From an uncultured Spirochaetaceae bacterium (GTDB lineage Bacteria > Spirochaetota > Spirochaetia > Treponematales > Treponemataceae): 64,000 nucleotides of DNA. Position numbers and translations under genes: made by a program. Shown piece by piece: positions 1 to 7,641 of this stretch. The notes under the pieces were generated by a model, which was not told the DNA's origin, searched no databases, and saw nothing but the letters and a program-made list of their open reading frames with translations. How positions within the stretch are numbered: position 1 is the stretch's first letter; each line of letters starts with the position of its first letter. The stretch spans positions 1 to 64,000 of the forward strand of contig CADCLG010000003.1 of assembly GCA_902802305.1 (NCBI GenBank). Reading direction: 5' to 3'.

Positions 1-426
1 GTTTTTTATAGAAGAAATGATAAAAGAAAATCCTCTTGAGCTTGTGATTATTGACAGTTTGGAGTATATAAGGGAGCTTGCTTTTGCCGATAAAAATCAG
101 CTTGAAGATTACCAGAGCTGTTTGTAGGAGCCTATGCAAGGTCTTGTAATCTGGCTAAGAAAAATAATATTGTCCTTGTGGTGATTACAGAAGTTCCAGT
201 TTTATCAGAAAATGGTGTAGAAGGTCCAGGTCTCAAGGATTTTAGCAGGGCAATGGCAATTCCGAATGAGGCAGATATGGTTTTGCTTTTGTACAGGAAA
301 GAAGACACTACCGATGTTATAGAAGACCTTGGCTTAACTATTGCAAAAAACAAGAGGGGCGAGCTGGGGGAAATACCAATGAAAAGAAATAATTACACAG
401 GGGAATATTTTTTCTGTGAGAAATAA
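1..426 (+). pseudogene. DnaB-like helicase 3' fragment (decayed copy 1)
   Basis: The window opens inside a gene whose frame from base 2 reads FFIEEMIKENPLELVIIDSLEY, a Walker-B-like strand (LVIID) as in the DnaB/RecA fold. The frame is stopped by TAG at 125-127 where the paralogue at 6285-7132 has CAG. About 25 bases later a single missing base (CTTGTAAT against CTTAGTAAT) shifts frame, and the rest continues from 178 to the stop at 426. The tail (AKNKRG, then NYTGEYFF) resembles the DnaB C-terminal end that carries the RNG and F-x-YTGEF elements. It is clearly a relic: two independent lesions and a 5' end outside the window. Whether the original was a true replicative helicase is doubtful, because the fuller copy lacks the P-loop lysine. 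Confidence 0.7.
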
Positions 427-450
427 GTTCTGCCCTAGAGTTCAACATCG

Positions 451-570
451 GAAAAGGTTCCGTCTGAATATGTTGAATGAATGTGAAGGTCTATGGTTTA
501 AAAAGTTTACAGTTTTTCTAAGCTGTAATTTCTACATCTTGAACTATTTCTTGCATCTTCAATGGCTTTT
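451..570 (-). pseudogene. PHP-gene start plus Rpn C-terminal tail remnant
   Basis: Bases 451-500 nearly match 8155-8200, the first codons of the PHP phosphoesterase on the minus strand. Bases 501-570 resemble the end of an Rpn gene: read on the minus strand they give QEIVQDVEITA followed by a stop at 518-520. The order matches 8150-8310 in the right-hand block, where PHP start and Rpn end also abut, so this is the collapsed equivalent of that junction. It cannot encode a product. It supports a block duplication followed by decay. Confidence 0.6.
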
Positions 571-605
571 AGCCTTTTTTAGTAAAAGGTTTTGGTTCCA
601 AACAT

Positions 606-1907
606 TTACTGAATATAAAACTGGTCGTTATCAAATAGGACAGTAGTTACAGAACCGTTCTCCATTTTTATGTCTCTGTAATGTTTTTTGCCCATTTTTT
701 GTTTTTTGAGAATATAATTAATCATGATTCGACCGACTGTTTTATGAGTAACTACAACAATGGCAGTAGGATATGGCTTTTGAGATTCATGGAATTTTGC
801 AATTGTTTTGAGAAAGCGTATAATTCTTTTTTCAACTTTTCCAGGAGATTCCTTGCTTCCAGGGAGAGTAAAGTTAGGTTTATCAATATAATCTTTGTAT
901 TCCTGATTGTATTGTTTTTCGATATCTTCTCTTTTCATTTTTTCCCATTTACCATAATCCATTTCTCTTAAATCATCTTCTACTTCGATAAATAAATCTG
1001 AATCACCTTTAATAGCATTGGCAGTTTGGAGGCATCTCTTTAATGGACTGGAATATATTCGGATAATATTTTTGTCTTTGAAAAATTCTGCTAGTTTTTT
1101 TGCCTGACTGATACCTTTTTTATTTAACATTGCTTCTTCATCATCAGTTGATCCAACAAATCTGTCTTCGCCGTTTAATTTTGTTTCACAATGTCGGACA
1201 ATATAAATAATACATTTATCCATATAACTTTCTCTCAATGTATATTCATCTTGCCATGGCATAGAATTAAAACCTTTTCCTGTTACACCTGAATAATCAA
1301 AATGAGAATTAAGTGGCAATTCCTGATAAAAAACACACGATTTCGTTTCAGCTTCAGGATATTTTTTGTTAACCAATTCTTTAGCCATATTCATTGTATC
1401 ACCGGTGTGACCTTCGCCAGCTACCAATAAAACTTTTTCTGGGGCAATTAAGTTTCCTTCTTTATCAGTAAGAAAACATTCTATATCACCTACGACTTTT
1501 GATTTTCGTTGATTATTTTCTATACGGTACTGTCTTTCCAAAATAGCCAACGGAATATTCTTTTTTTTGCCTCTTCTGTCTTTTTTTGCTAATTTATATG
1601 ATAACATTGCGCCATAAATAGCACCACCTCGACCAATTCCAACAATTAGGTCCGGATTCCATTCATCTTGTCGTATTTGATTTGCAAGATTTATTGCAGA
1701 TTTTTCGGCAGTTCGCCATCTTAACCTTTTGTATATTTTAAGTCCAAGAAATGATTTGCTGCCATATCGTTTATCAATTGTAAAAACAGGAAATGATTTT
1801 ACATTTCGAAATAGCCATAACACGAAAGCAAATATAGCATTTCCGACTAAAGACCAGAATAATACGCCCCATAAATTATTTAAGAAAAACTGCCCAAGGT
1901 TATTCAT
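606..1907 (-). CDS. Membrane-anchored phosphoribosyltransferase/histidine phosphatase fusion
   Basis: 433 residues. Residues 10-33 form one hydrophobic helix. About 60-200 resemble a type I phosphoribosyltransferase: VGIGRGGAIYGAM at 89-101 and VLLVAGEGHTGDTM at 159-172, at the place of the PRPP loop, although the acidic pair usual in that loop is replaced by AGEG. From 232 a histidine-phosphatase (phosphoglycerate-mutase superfamily) domain begins with RHCET at 238-242 (normally RHG-E-T), then SSPLKRCLQTA, LREMDYGKWE and the second catalytic histidine in VVVTHKTVG. A good ribosome site (AAGGA) precedes the ATG. A role in nucleotide or phosphosugar turnover at the membrane is inference only. 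It sits inside the decayed left block and its closest neighbours are Rpn relics, so it may be part of an accessory module. Confidence 0.7.
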   Translation of the reverse strand: MNNLGQFFLNNLWGVLFWSLVGNAIFAFVLWLFRNVKSFPVFTIDKRYGSKSFLGLKIYKRLRWRTAEKSAINLANQIRQDEWNPDLIVGIGRGGAIYGAMLSYKLAKKDRRGKKKNIPLAILERQYRIENNQRKSKVVGDIECFLTDKEGNLIAPEKVLLVAGEGHTGDTMNMAKELVNKKYPEAETKSCVFYQELPLNSHFDYSGVTGKGFNSMPWQDEYTLRESYMDKCIIYIVRHCETKLNGEDRFVGSTDDEEAMLNKKGISQAKKLAEFFKDKNIIRIYSSPLKRCLQTANAIKGDSDLFIEVEDDLREMDYGKWEKMKREDIEKQYNQEYKDYIDKPNFTLPGSKESPGKVEKRIIRFLKTIAKFHESQKPYPTAIVVVTHKTVGRIMINYILKKQKMGKKHYRDIKMENGSVTTVLFDNDQFYIQ

Positions 1908-1967
1908 ACAGACATCCTTTTTTACATAATAAAATGATTATTTTATTTTATATCAGGAGGGATGAGG

Positions 1968-2096
1968 TTAGCAAGTTGTTATTTCTACGTCACTAACGAT
2001 TTCTTTTATCTGTTCAATTGTCATACCTAGAGATTTAACAATTAACTCTATAGAAACATCGTTTGCATGTTTTTTGAATAGTTTTATTGTTCTGCT
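1968..2096 (-). pseudogene. Orphan Rpn C-terminal tail
   Basis: Directly downstream of the Rpn stop at 2084 and out of frame with it, the minus strand reads TIKLFKKHANDVSIELIVKS, then LGMTIEQIKEIVSDVEITTC and a stop at 1968-1970. This has the same pattern as the tails of the other Rpn proteins here (helical, with an SxEQI...V..L motif). It looks like a second, alternative C-terminal tail left by recombination between paralogues. It has no start codon or ribosome site of its own that I can defend. Confidence 0.5.
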
Positions 2097-2305
2097 TTTA
2101 CAGTAATTTGCTCCTGAAGCTCCAATATTTTTTCTTTGGATAGACTTGTTATTTCCGAGATATCACTGATTGGATAGTGTTTTTTTAACATGGTAATGGC
2201 ACTTTCAACGGCTTTTTCTTGTCTTCCTTCGATTTTTCCAATTTCAATTCCATCTTCACGCCAAGTTCTGTAAGTATCTTCTTCATCAAATTCTGTAAGA
2301 CTCAT
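2084..2305 (-). other. Predicted internal Rpn small product (gene within gene)
   Basis: In-frame ATG at 2305 preceded by GGAGGT with a seven-base spacer; it would give a 73-residue protein starting MSLTEFDEEDTYRTW and ending at the Rpn stop. In E. coli, a small protein translated from inside rpn blocks the toxic full-length nuclease. The same SD/ATG arrangement occurs in copy b, with weaker forms in the two frameshifted copies. Expression is inferred, not shown. Confidence 0.5.
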
Positions 2306-2992
2306 ACCGATTACCTCCGCCTTCTGATTTTTGAAAAAGCCGTTCAAAAGATTTTCTTTTTCAGCCCAATCAACAGCTTCTTCTATGGCCTGGGTTTTAT
2401 TCAAGCCTTTGTTCAAGTTGTCACGGATTCTTTGTGTGTACTGAATATAATCATATAACGGTTTGCATTTTTTTTGAAGTGCCAGATTGGAATCTGAAGA
2501 AATATTGTATACTGTTGCCGTCCATTCAAATTCATGATGCTCATCTTTTGTTATAAATGCATCTGATAGATAAAGTTTAGATATATCCGGCATTTTTGTC
2601 TTCCCATTGTAAAAGACGATAAATTTTGGCGTCGGAATCTTAATAAGTGTTGAACTTAGAATGTTCTTTCTTTGTTTTGTCAGATGCTTTTGATACAGCT
2701 GCGAGAAATACATAAATCCGCGTAACGGCATGTTCGGATTGTAGGTTGACTGTTGTTCATAAAGATTCATCTGTGAGTCGACTAGAAATGATACGTCATT
2801 GTGCATGGTAATATAGATTACGTTTTCGATTGTGTTTAGTTCCAGAGCATTTGGATCTGTGTAATTAGTGTTATTTAATGCATTATAAAGGTCAAGTCTC
2901 CACTGTTTGCTTTGTTCTGTGTCACGTCCGAATATTGCTATAAATAGCCTGTCTTTAAAATTTCGCTGATAAGTAGAATTAATTTCATTCAT
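2084..2992 (-). CDS. Rpn-family PD-(D/E)XK nuclease (copy a)
   Basis: 302 residues, clear homologue of the protein at 8274-9182. The N-terminal two-thirds hold the nuclease-like core: YKDRLF-like start (FKDRLFIAIFGRD), then NDVSFLVDSQMNLYEQQS, which supplies an acidic residue and an E-x-Q pair typical of the Rpn/putative-transposase PD-(D/E)XK group, followed by the family signature NPNMPLRG. The C-terminal third is helical and charged. Rpn proteins of E. coli are DNA endonucleases linked to recombination and phage defence. A strong internal ribosome site GGAGGT (2313-2318) lies seven bases before an in-frame ATG at 2305, so a short C-terminal product is also likely. The start at 2992 has a GGGGAAG ribosome site. 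Confidence 0.85.
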   Translation of the reverse strand: MNEINSTYQRNFKDRLFIAIFGRDTEQSKQWRLDLYNALNNTNYTDPNALELNTIENVIYITMHNDVSFLVDSQMNLYEQQSTYNPNMPLRGFMYFSQLYQKHLTKQRKNILSSTLIKIPTPKFIVFYNGKTKMPDISKLYLSDAFITKDEHHEFEWTATVYNISSDSNLALQKKCKPLYDYIQYTQRIRDNLNKGLNKTQAIEEAVDWAEKENLLNGFFKNQKAEVIGMSLTEFDEEDTYRTWREDGIEIGKIEGRQEKAVESAITMLKKHYPISDISEITSLSKEKILELQEQITVKAEQ

Positions 2993-3019
2993 TTTCTTCC
3001 CCTTAAGTATTAATTATTA

Positions 3020-3082
3020 GTAAAAAAATGAAGATTTCGGACCATTTCGGGAGAAAAAAATTATAAATATTTGTTATTAGGC
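3020..3082 (-). repeat. Conserved Rpn upstream leader, copy a
   Basis: The stretch upstream of Rpn copy a (TTATTAGTAAAAAAATGAAG, then a GATTTCGGACCATTTCGG core, then an AT tract with TAAATATTTGTTATTA) is repeated almost exactly upstream of copy b at 9200-9266. A partial copy without a gene lies at 59226-59270. It probably carries the Rpn promoter; it could also mark the recombination boundary of the block. Confidence 0.65.
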
Positions 3083-3163
3083 GTAGATTGTGATAGAAAA
3101 ATATCAATTTTTTCATATAGCTTTCATAGTTTTAGTAATAAGGATAGTTTATGGAGGTTGTTT

Positions 3164-3412
3164 ATGGTTGTTTTTCGAGTAATTTGTAAAATCTTTTTAA
3201 TGTATATTTTGATTTGTTTAGTTCTTGCTGTTTTTGATACCTGCAAAACTTTTTACAAAGCAATTAAGAATGAAATAAAAGGAAATGATGATGATGTGGC
3301 CATCTTTGGTAAACTTGAGATGATATTTTTCCCGAGCATTTTGATTTATGATGGGATTTTTTCAGCTATAATAAAGATTTTTAATTTACCAGTTGATGAT
3401 TTTGAAGATTAA
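3164..3412 (+). CDS. Small membrane protein of unknown function
   Basis: 82 residues from the ATG at 3164, chosen because GGAGG lies just upstream; a longer frame from 3071 has no ribosome site and runs into the Rpn leader. Residues 2-22 form a strong transmembrane helix (VICKIFLMYILICLVLAVF), followed by a charged stretch (KAIKNEIKGNDDDVA) and a second hydrophobic segment (MIFFPSILIYDGIFSAIIKIF). I do not recognise the family. It is 40 bases from the ankyrin gene on the same strand, so the two may be cotranscribed. An immunity or membrane-partner role is possible but unsupported. Confidence 0.5.
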   Translation: MVVFRVICKIFLMYILICLVLAVFDTCKTFYKAIKNEIKGNDDDVAIFGKLEMIFFPSILIYDGIFSAIIKIFNLPVDDFED

Positions 3413-3452
3413 GAAGTTTTTGGTGATTAGGATGATTAAAGGGAGTTAAGTT

Positions 3453-4085
3453 ATGAGAAGAAGAATTAATTTCTATGAGCGCCCCAATCCTTTGACTACA
3501 GAGTTAATTGAGGCTGTAATAAGTGAATCAAAAGAAAAGGTGGAACAGCTTATTAATCAAGGTGTGGATATAAATGCTACTGATGTACTGGGAATGTCAC
3601 CTTTAGCTCATGCTGCTGGGCGTAATTTAAAGGAAATTGCAGAATTACTTATAAGCAGAGGTGCAGATGTTAATGGCAGTCCACTTGTGCCTCGTTGGGG
3701 GAATCCATTAATTCGTTCTATAAAGGGTTTTTCTTCAGCTGATATTTCTCTGCGTCTTATAGAAAACGGTGCTGATGTTAATGTTATGAATTATGAAAAC
3801 GAAGAGGCTACAGCATTGATTTTATCAATTGACAGGAATTCAGATTATAGAGTTGTAGAAGCTCTTGTAAATAAAGGAGCTGATATCAATGCTGTCGATA
3901 AATATGGAAAATCTGTTTTGGAGTATGCTATTGAACATAAACGTTTAGATGTTATATCTATGCTTTTGGAACATGGTGTTGATATAAATGCAATTGACAG
4001 GTCTGGAAATACAGCTTTGACTTATGCAGAAATAAGAGGCTCAAAAGAAATAGTTGATCTGCTTATTAAACATGGAGCGAAGTGA
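3453..4085 (+). CDS. Ankyrin-repeat protein
   Basis: 210 residues with a ribosome site AAAGGGAG before the ATG. From about residue 17 the protein is made of five or six ankyrin repeats; recognisable units include LLISRGADVNGS, RLIENGADVNVM, ALVNKGADINAVDKYGKSVLEYA, MLLEHGVDINAIDRSGNTAL and LLIKHGAK. There is no signal peptide or membrane segment, so it is probably cytoplasmic and used for protein binding. No enzymatic domain is fused. The target is unknown. Ankyrin proteins are frequent in host-associated bacteria and in accessory islands. Confidence 0.85.
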   Translation: MRRRINFYERPNPLTTELIEAVISESKEKVEQLINQGVDINATDVLGMSPLAHAAGRNLKEIAELLISRGADVNGSPLVPRWGNPLIRSIKGFSSADISLRLIENGADVNVMNYENEEATALILSIDRNSDYRVVEALVNKGADINAVDKYGKSVLEYAIEHKRLDVISMLLEHGVDINAIDRSGNTALTYAEIRGSKEIVDLLIKHGAK

Positions 4086-4222
4086 CAGAATATAATTGAA
4101 AATTATTTGGAATCAAATAATTAGTGATGGAAGAAAGATAAAAAAATGGAAAAGTTGCGAAAAGTGTCAATTTGTTTGCTGCACAAATGTAGTAGAATAT
4201 ATAAAGAAAAAGGAGCGTGAAA

Positions 4223-4606
4223 ATGAAAGCATTTTGTTTATTAAATCATCCTCTTACAGAAAAACAGGAAAACGAACTCTTAAATAAATATAATTGTGAT
4301 AAAATAATTTACCCGTCAAAAGAATTAGCGGCTGCATGGTCGCAGATTCCTGCTGTGCCAGAAAATGACAGAAGTATTATAAAAGCTGTTACAACCTGGC
4401 TTGATTCAGCAGAAGAAAAAGATGTTCTTGTTATTCAAGGGGAGTTTGGCTCAACTTTTATTATGGTTGATTATGCTCTTAAAAATAAATTAATTCCTCT
4501 TCATGCAGTTACAAAAAGAGTTGAAAGTGAGCAGAGGGATGGAGAAATTGTTCACAGACAGTATGTTTTTGAACACGTTTGTTTTAGACCTTATGAATAT
4601 TATTAA
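4223..4606 (+). CDS. Csx20-like CRISPR-associated ring nuclease candidate
   Basis: 127 residues. I chose the ATG at 4223 because AAGGAG (4210-4215) is seven bases away, whereas the GTG at 4217 would be only one base from it. The pattern fits what I recall of the Csx20 family: an N-terminal strand then HPLTEKQ, a middle LAAAWSQIP, then VLVIQGEFGSTFIMVDYA, KLIPLHAVTKR and a final VFEHVCFRPYE. Csx20 proteins are associated with type III CRISPR systems and have been proposed to degrade cyclic oligoadenylate second messengers. The next gene encodes a CARF-like protein, which strengthens the reading. No cas10, cas6 or CRISPR array is present in the window. Assignment is by motif memory only; a profile search would settle it. 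Confidence 0.65.
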   Translation: MKAFCLLNHPLTEKQENELLNKYNCDKIIYPSKELAAAWSQIPAVPENDRSIIKAVTTWLDSAEEKDVLVIQGEFGSTFIMVDYALKNKLIPLHAVTKRVESEQRDGEIVHRQYVFEHVCFRPYEYY

Positions 4607-4610
4607 TTAA

Positions 4611-4643
4611 AATGTACGAAAATATAATGTACAAAAAATGTGC
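4611..4643. repeat. Three short direct repeats before the CARF gene
   Basis: AATGTAC at 4611-4617 and 4626-4632, and AATGTGC at 4637-4643, lie in the 100-base gap between the Csx20-like and CARF-like genes. Spacing is 15 and 11 bases. They may be a binding site for a regulator; in AT-rich DNA chance is also possible. Confidence 0.3.
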
Positions 4644-4706
4644 AAATCTAAAAATCTATGATATATTTTTTATATAAAGAAATATTGTAGAAGAAAGGAC
4701 GATGAT

Positions 4707-5372
4707 TTGAAAAAAATAATTTACATGCCTATTCCTATGCAGCCAGAATTAAAGGCTTTATATAATCTTTCGGACGAAATCATTAAAGAAAAAAAACTAG
4801 ATGATTTTGGCAAAATCTATTTTCCGATTAATGCATATATTGCAGACTATCTTTATAGCGAAGATGAAATAAAAGTTTGCTTTATAGAGCTGACTGATGA
4901 CAAAATGCGTAATGAACTTGAAGCCCGCTATAAGGAAAATGAAAAACTATTTAAGGATGAAATAGAAAAGATTGGAAAGCTTTTTAATGCAAAAATTGAA
5001 TATGCAACAGTAGAAACCGTCTTTAATGAATCGGTAGATATTTTTGGAAATAGATTTGAAGAGCTTTATAAATGTCTGGAAAAAAATTGTGAGATATATG
5101 CAGACATAACTTTTGGTGCAAAAACAAATACTTTAATTATCAACAATGTTTTGACCTTTGCAGAACTTTTTTATGACTGTAATGTAGAAGCAATTGTTTA
5201 TGGAAAGACTATTTTTGAAAAAAATGTTTCCGGAAAAACTGTTCCGAGCCAGGAGGTTGCAAAAGTATGTGATGTAACTTCTTTATATTATCTGACAAAA
5301 TTGACTAGTCAAATAAAAGCTTCTTCTCCAGAAGAGGCAATCGCGAAGGTTAAGAAATACTTAAAAATCTAA
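4707..5372 (+). CDS. CARF-domain-like protein (cyclic oligoadenylate sensor candidate)
   Basis: 221 residues starting at TTG with GAAAGGA upstream. The fold is Rossmann-like: an N-terminal strand (KKIIYMPIP), KVCFIELTDD in the middle, then IYADITFGAKTNTLIINNVL, which matches the DITxGxK loop of TM1812/Csx1-type CARF domains, then EAIVYGK and VCDVTSLYYLTKL as in the same group. No effector domain (HEPN, PD-(D/E)XK, HTH) follows; the protein ends soon after the CARF region. It may therefore act through a partner, with the next gene (sigma-like) an obvious candidate, or be a second ring nuclease. Identification is from motif pattern, not a search. Confidence 0.55.
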   Translation: MKKIIYMPIPMQPELKALYNLSDEIIKEKKLDDFGKIYFPINAYIADYLYSEDEIKVCFIELTDDKMRNELEARYKENEKLFKDEIEKIGKLFNAKIEYATVETVFNESVDIFGNRFEELYKCLEKNCEIYADITFGAKTNTLIINNVLTFAELFYDCNVEAIVYGKTIFEKNVSGKTVPSQEVAKVCDVTSLYYLTKLTSQIKASSPEEAIAKVKKYLKI

Positions 5373-5393
5373 GCCCATATTTATAAGGTAAAA

Positions 5394-6263
5394 ATGTCCG
5401 AAACAGAACAGACACAAAAAGACTATTCTCTCGAAAATGAAGCTGGAAGGCAGCTCGAAAACAAAATCGAAATGCTTTTTCAGCGAAGAGCCCGTTTTTT
5501 AAATAATCCGGTTATAGTTGCCGACTACGATTTAAAGATTCAATCACATCTTCTTAACTTAAAGCTTTTACAGAATATATTTTTCAATATGGTTAAGACA
5601 GTATTAAATGTAAAAAATTATGAACACTTTAAGGAGTTAAATGAAGAAGTAGGTTTTGGTGTATGTTTTATGGAAACGTATCATAGTGTAATAACAAACT
5701 ATGTAGCTGGGAAAGGCAGTTTTATAAAATACTTTTCTGCTTCTTTTAAGAAGAATGCATATAAGGCCGCAGTTATATATAAGGAAAAAAATATAAAACA
5801 TGGCCTTGTAGGAATTGATTCAAAAAATGTATTGGTAAAAAGTCTGGATGCACCATTAAAAGATGATGAAAAACAAACCTTTGGAGATACTCTTTCAGCT
5901 AATGATAAATCAGCTGAAAACAATCAGCCAGAAAATGAAATGATTGAAAAGCTTTTTTCTAAAATTGAGAGCATTTATAATGAAACAAAGTCTGGGCAGA
6001 AAAATAAATCAATAGCTTATACTTCTAAAGTTATAGATTATTTATTGACCTTATCCAGGGAAAAACTTGAACAGACTGTTGAAAAATACAGTTTTCTAAA
6101 GCCTCAAAAAGAAATGATAATGTATTTTTTTCAGGGAACGGAAAATGGAGCAAGACATGTTCCTCAGAAAATGTATGCAAACTTTTGTAATGTCAGAGTT
6201 GAAGTCATCTGTCGTCTTAGTTCAGCCCTGGTGGATAAATTAAAAGAGACTTTTAATTTATAG
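5394..6263 (+). CDS. Sigma-70-like putative transcription factor
   Basis: 289 residues, 21 bases after the CARF gene with AAGG before the ATG, so probably cotranscribed. I see a sigma-factor-like plan: a helical segment with GFGVCFMETYHSVITNYVAG then FIKYFSASFKKNAYKAA, comparable to region 2; a central KSLDAPLKDDEKQTFGDTLS, a phrase common between regions 2 and 4 of sigma-like proteins; and a C-terminal segment from LKPQKEMIMYFF to VRVEVICRLSSALVDKLKETF that resembles region 4 with its helix-turn-helix. Key promoter-contact residues are not obvious, so it may be a degenerate or specialised factor. If the reading is right, the cassette would link a nucleotide sensor to transcription. Function remains inference. 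Confidence 0.4.
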   Translation: MSETEQTQKDYSLENEAGRQLENKIEMLFQRRARFLNNPVIVADYDLKIQSHLLNLKLLQNIFFNMVKTVLNVKNYEHFKELNEEVGFGVCFMETYHSVITNYVAGKGSFIKYFSASFKKNAYKAAVIYKEKNIKHGLVGIDSKNVLVKSLDAPLKDDEKQTFGDTLSANDKSAENNQPENEMIEKLFSKIESIYNETKSGQKNKSIAYTSKVIDYLLTLSREKLEQTVEKYSFLKPQKEMIMYFFQGTENGARHVPQKMYANFCNVRVEVICRLSSALVDKLKETFNL

Positions 6264-6284
6264 GGATTATCCCGGGGCGAAGAT

Positions 6285-7132
6285 ATGTCAAATAATCAAA
6301 ATATAATCTCAGAGACAGAATCGTTACAGAATTGGAATTATCTTCCTTATGTTTCTATTAAATCCGAAATAATAATGACTATTAAACAGCTTGATTTCTT
6401 CTATCGGAACAGAAAGTCTAAGGTTCTTGATTTTTACAAGGGGGAGCTTGTTATTGTTGGTACATATTGTGGTATTGACGGTACAGATTTTGCTCTGAGT
6501 CTTTTGAAAAAATTGGGCAAGCAAAAGACATCTGCAGCTTATATATCAACTGGAAGTATGGATTACGAAAGTATCGGGCAAAAGCTGCTCTCTTTTAGTG
6601 CCAGCGTAAGCAATAAAAAAATAAAATCGGCAGAAATACGCTCTGATGATTTAAAAAAGATTGAAAAATCTGCTGGTGAGTTGTTTGAATCTCCCCTGCT
6701 GATAAAGAGCAGTCCTAATTGCAGTTTAGAAAAGCTTGAGTTGACAGTTTGGAGTATATAAGGGAGCTTGCTTTTGCCGATAAAAATCAACTTGAAGAAT
6801 ATCAGAGCTCTTTGCAGGAGCTTATGCAAGGGCTTAGTAATCTTGCGAAAATGAATAATATTGTCCTTTTGGTGATTACAGAAGTTTCAGTTTTATCAGA
6901 AAACGGAATTGAAGGCCCAAGTCTCAAGGCTTTTAGCAGGGCGATGGCAATTCCGAATGAGGCAGATATGGTTTTGCTTTTGTATAGGAAAGAAGACAAT
7001 ACAGATGAAGACTCTATAGATGTTATAGAAGACCTTTGCTTAACTATTGCAAAAAACAAGAGGGGCGGGCTGGGAAAGATTGGTCTCAAAAGAAATAATT
7101 ACACAGGGGAATATTTTTTCTGTGAGAAATAA
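6285..7132 (+). pseudogene. DnaB-like ATPase, frameshifted (copy 2)
   Basis: The first frame runs 6285-6761 and the second 6749-7132. Comparison with the fragment at the window start shows that 49 bases are missing at the junction near 6741 (copy 1 positions 2-50), which shifts the frame; restoring them gives a continuous 298-residue protein. The restored protein looks like a DnaB C-terminal domain: GELVIVGTYCGIDGTDFALSLL at the P-loop position, LVIID at Walker B and a tail with KNKRG and NYTGEYFF. The P-loop lacks the GKT of true DnaB (DGT instead), so even the intact ancestor may not have bound ATP normally. It follows the sigma-like gene by 21 bases and may have been the last gene of that operon. 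Confidence 0.65.
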
Positions 7133-7175
7133 GAGATTTTAATTTATAGGGTAGTCTACCGATAAAGATCAGCTA

Positions 7176-7568
7176 TTATTTGTGACGTTTTTCGTATTCT
7201 TCGCTGTTTTTATTCAGCCAGTTATTAAAGCCTGAAAAAGCATCTTCGGTAGTAACGATAAGGGATTGCAAAAGCTTTTCTCCAAATTCACCGGTTTTAG
7301 AAGCTGCAATTGCTGCCTTGTTGTTGCAAAGCTCAACCGATTTATCTACTGTTGTATCCCAAAGCTCTTTTGTCCAGTTTCCACCGCATTTCTGATAATA
7401 ATACAGATAGGTTGAATCAATTATATTCTGCTCGTATTTTTCAATTTTATGTCCAAGTTCTTTTTGAACCTGCTTGTAGAGATTATCCGCAGTTGCTTTT
7501 TTAGCATTAAAAGCAAATACTTGTGCAGCCATTAAAATAACAAGAAAAAAGCTGATTGATTTTTTCAT
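7176..7568 (-). CDS. Small secreted protein of unknown function
   Basis: 130 residues. Residues 1-19 are a clean signal peptide (KKSISFFLVILMAAQVFAFN), with GGAGGAAAAGTT just before the ATG as ribosome site. The mature part is helical and charged, with two cysteines (in KCGGNW and LCNN), so it may carry one disulfide in the periplasm. No family recognised. It is absent from the left-hand block, so it was either inserted into the right block or lost from the left one. Confidence 0.6.
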   Translation of the reverse strand: MKKSISFFLVILMAAQVFAFNAKKATADNLYKQVQKELGHKIEKYEQNIIDSTYLYYYQKCGGNWTKELWDTTVDKSVELCNNKAAIAASKTGEFGEKLLQSLIVTTEDAFSGFNNWLNKNSEEYEKRHK

Positions 7569-7641
7569 AACTTTTCCTCCATAGGGTATTATATAGGGAT
7601 TTCTTCTTTTTTTCTAGAATACAATAAATTAATACAGTAAA

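Noticed and set aside
3071-3163. N-terminal extension of the small membrane protein
   Set aside because: No ribosome site and it lies in the repeated Rpn leader; the ATG at 3164 has GGAGG.
4096-4287. 63-codon plus-strand ORF before the Csx20-like gene
   Set aside because: It overlaps the supported start at 4223, has no ribosome site and reads as lysine-rich chance sequence.
4600-4660. Short repeats as a possible CRISPR array
   Set aside because: Units are 7 bases with irregular 8- and 4-base gaps; no spacer-repeat periodicity. No CRISPR array was found anywhere in the window.
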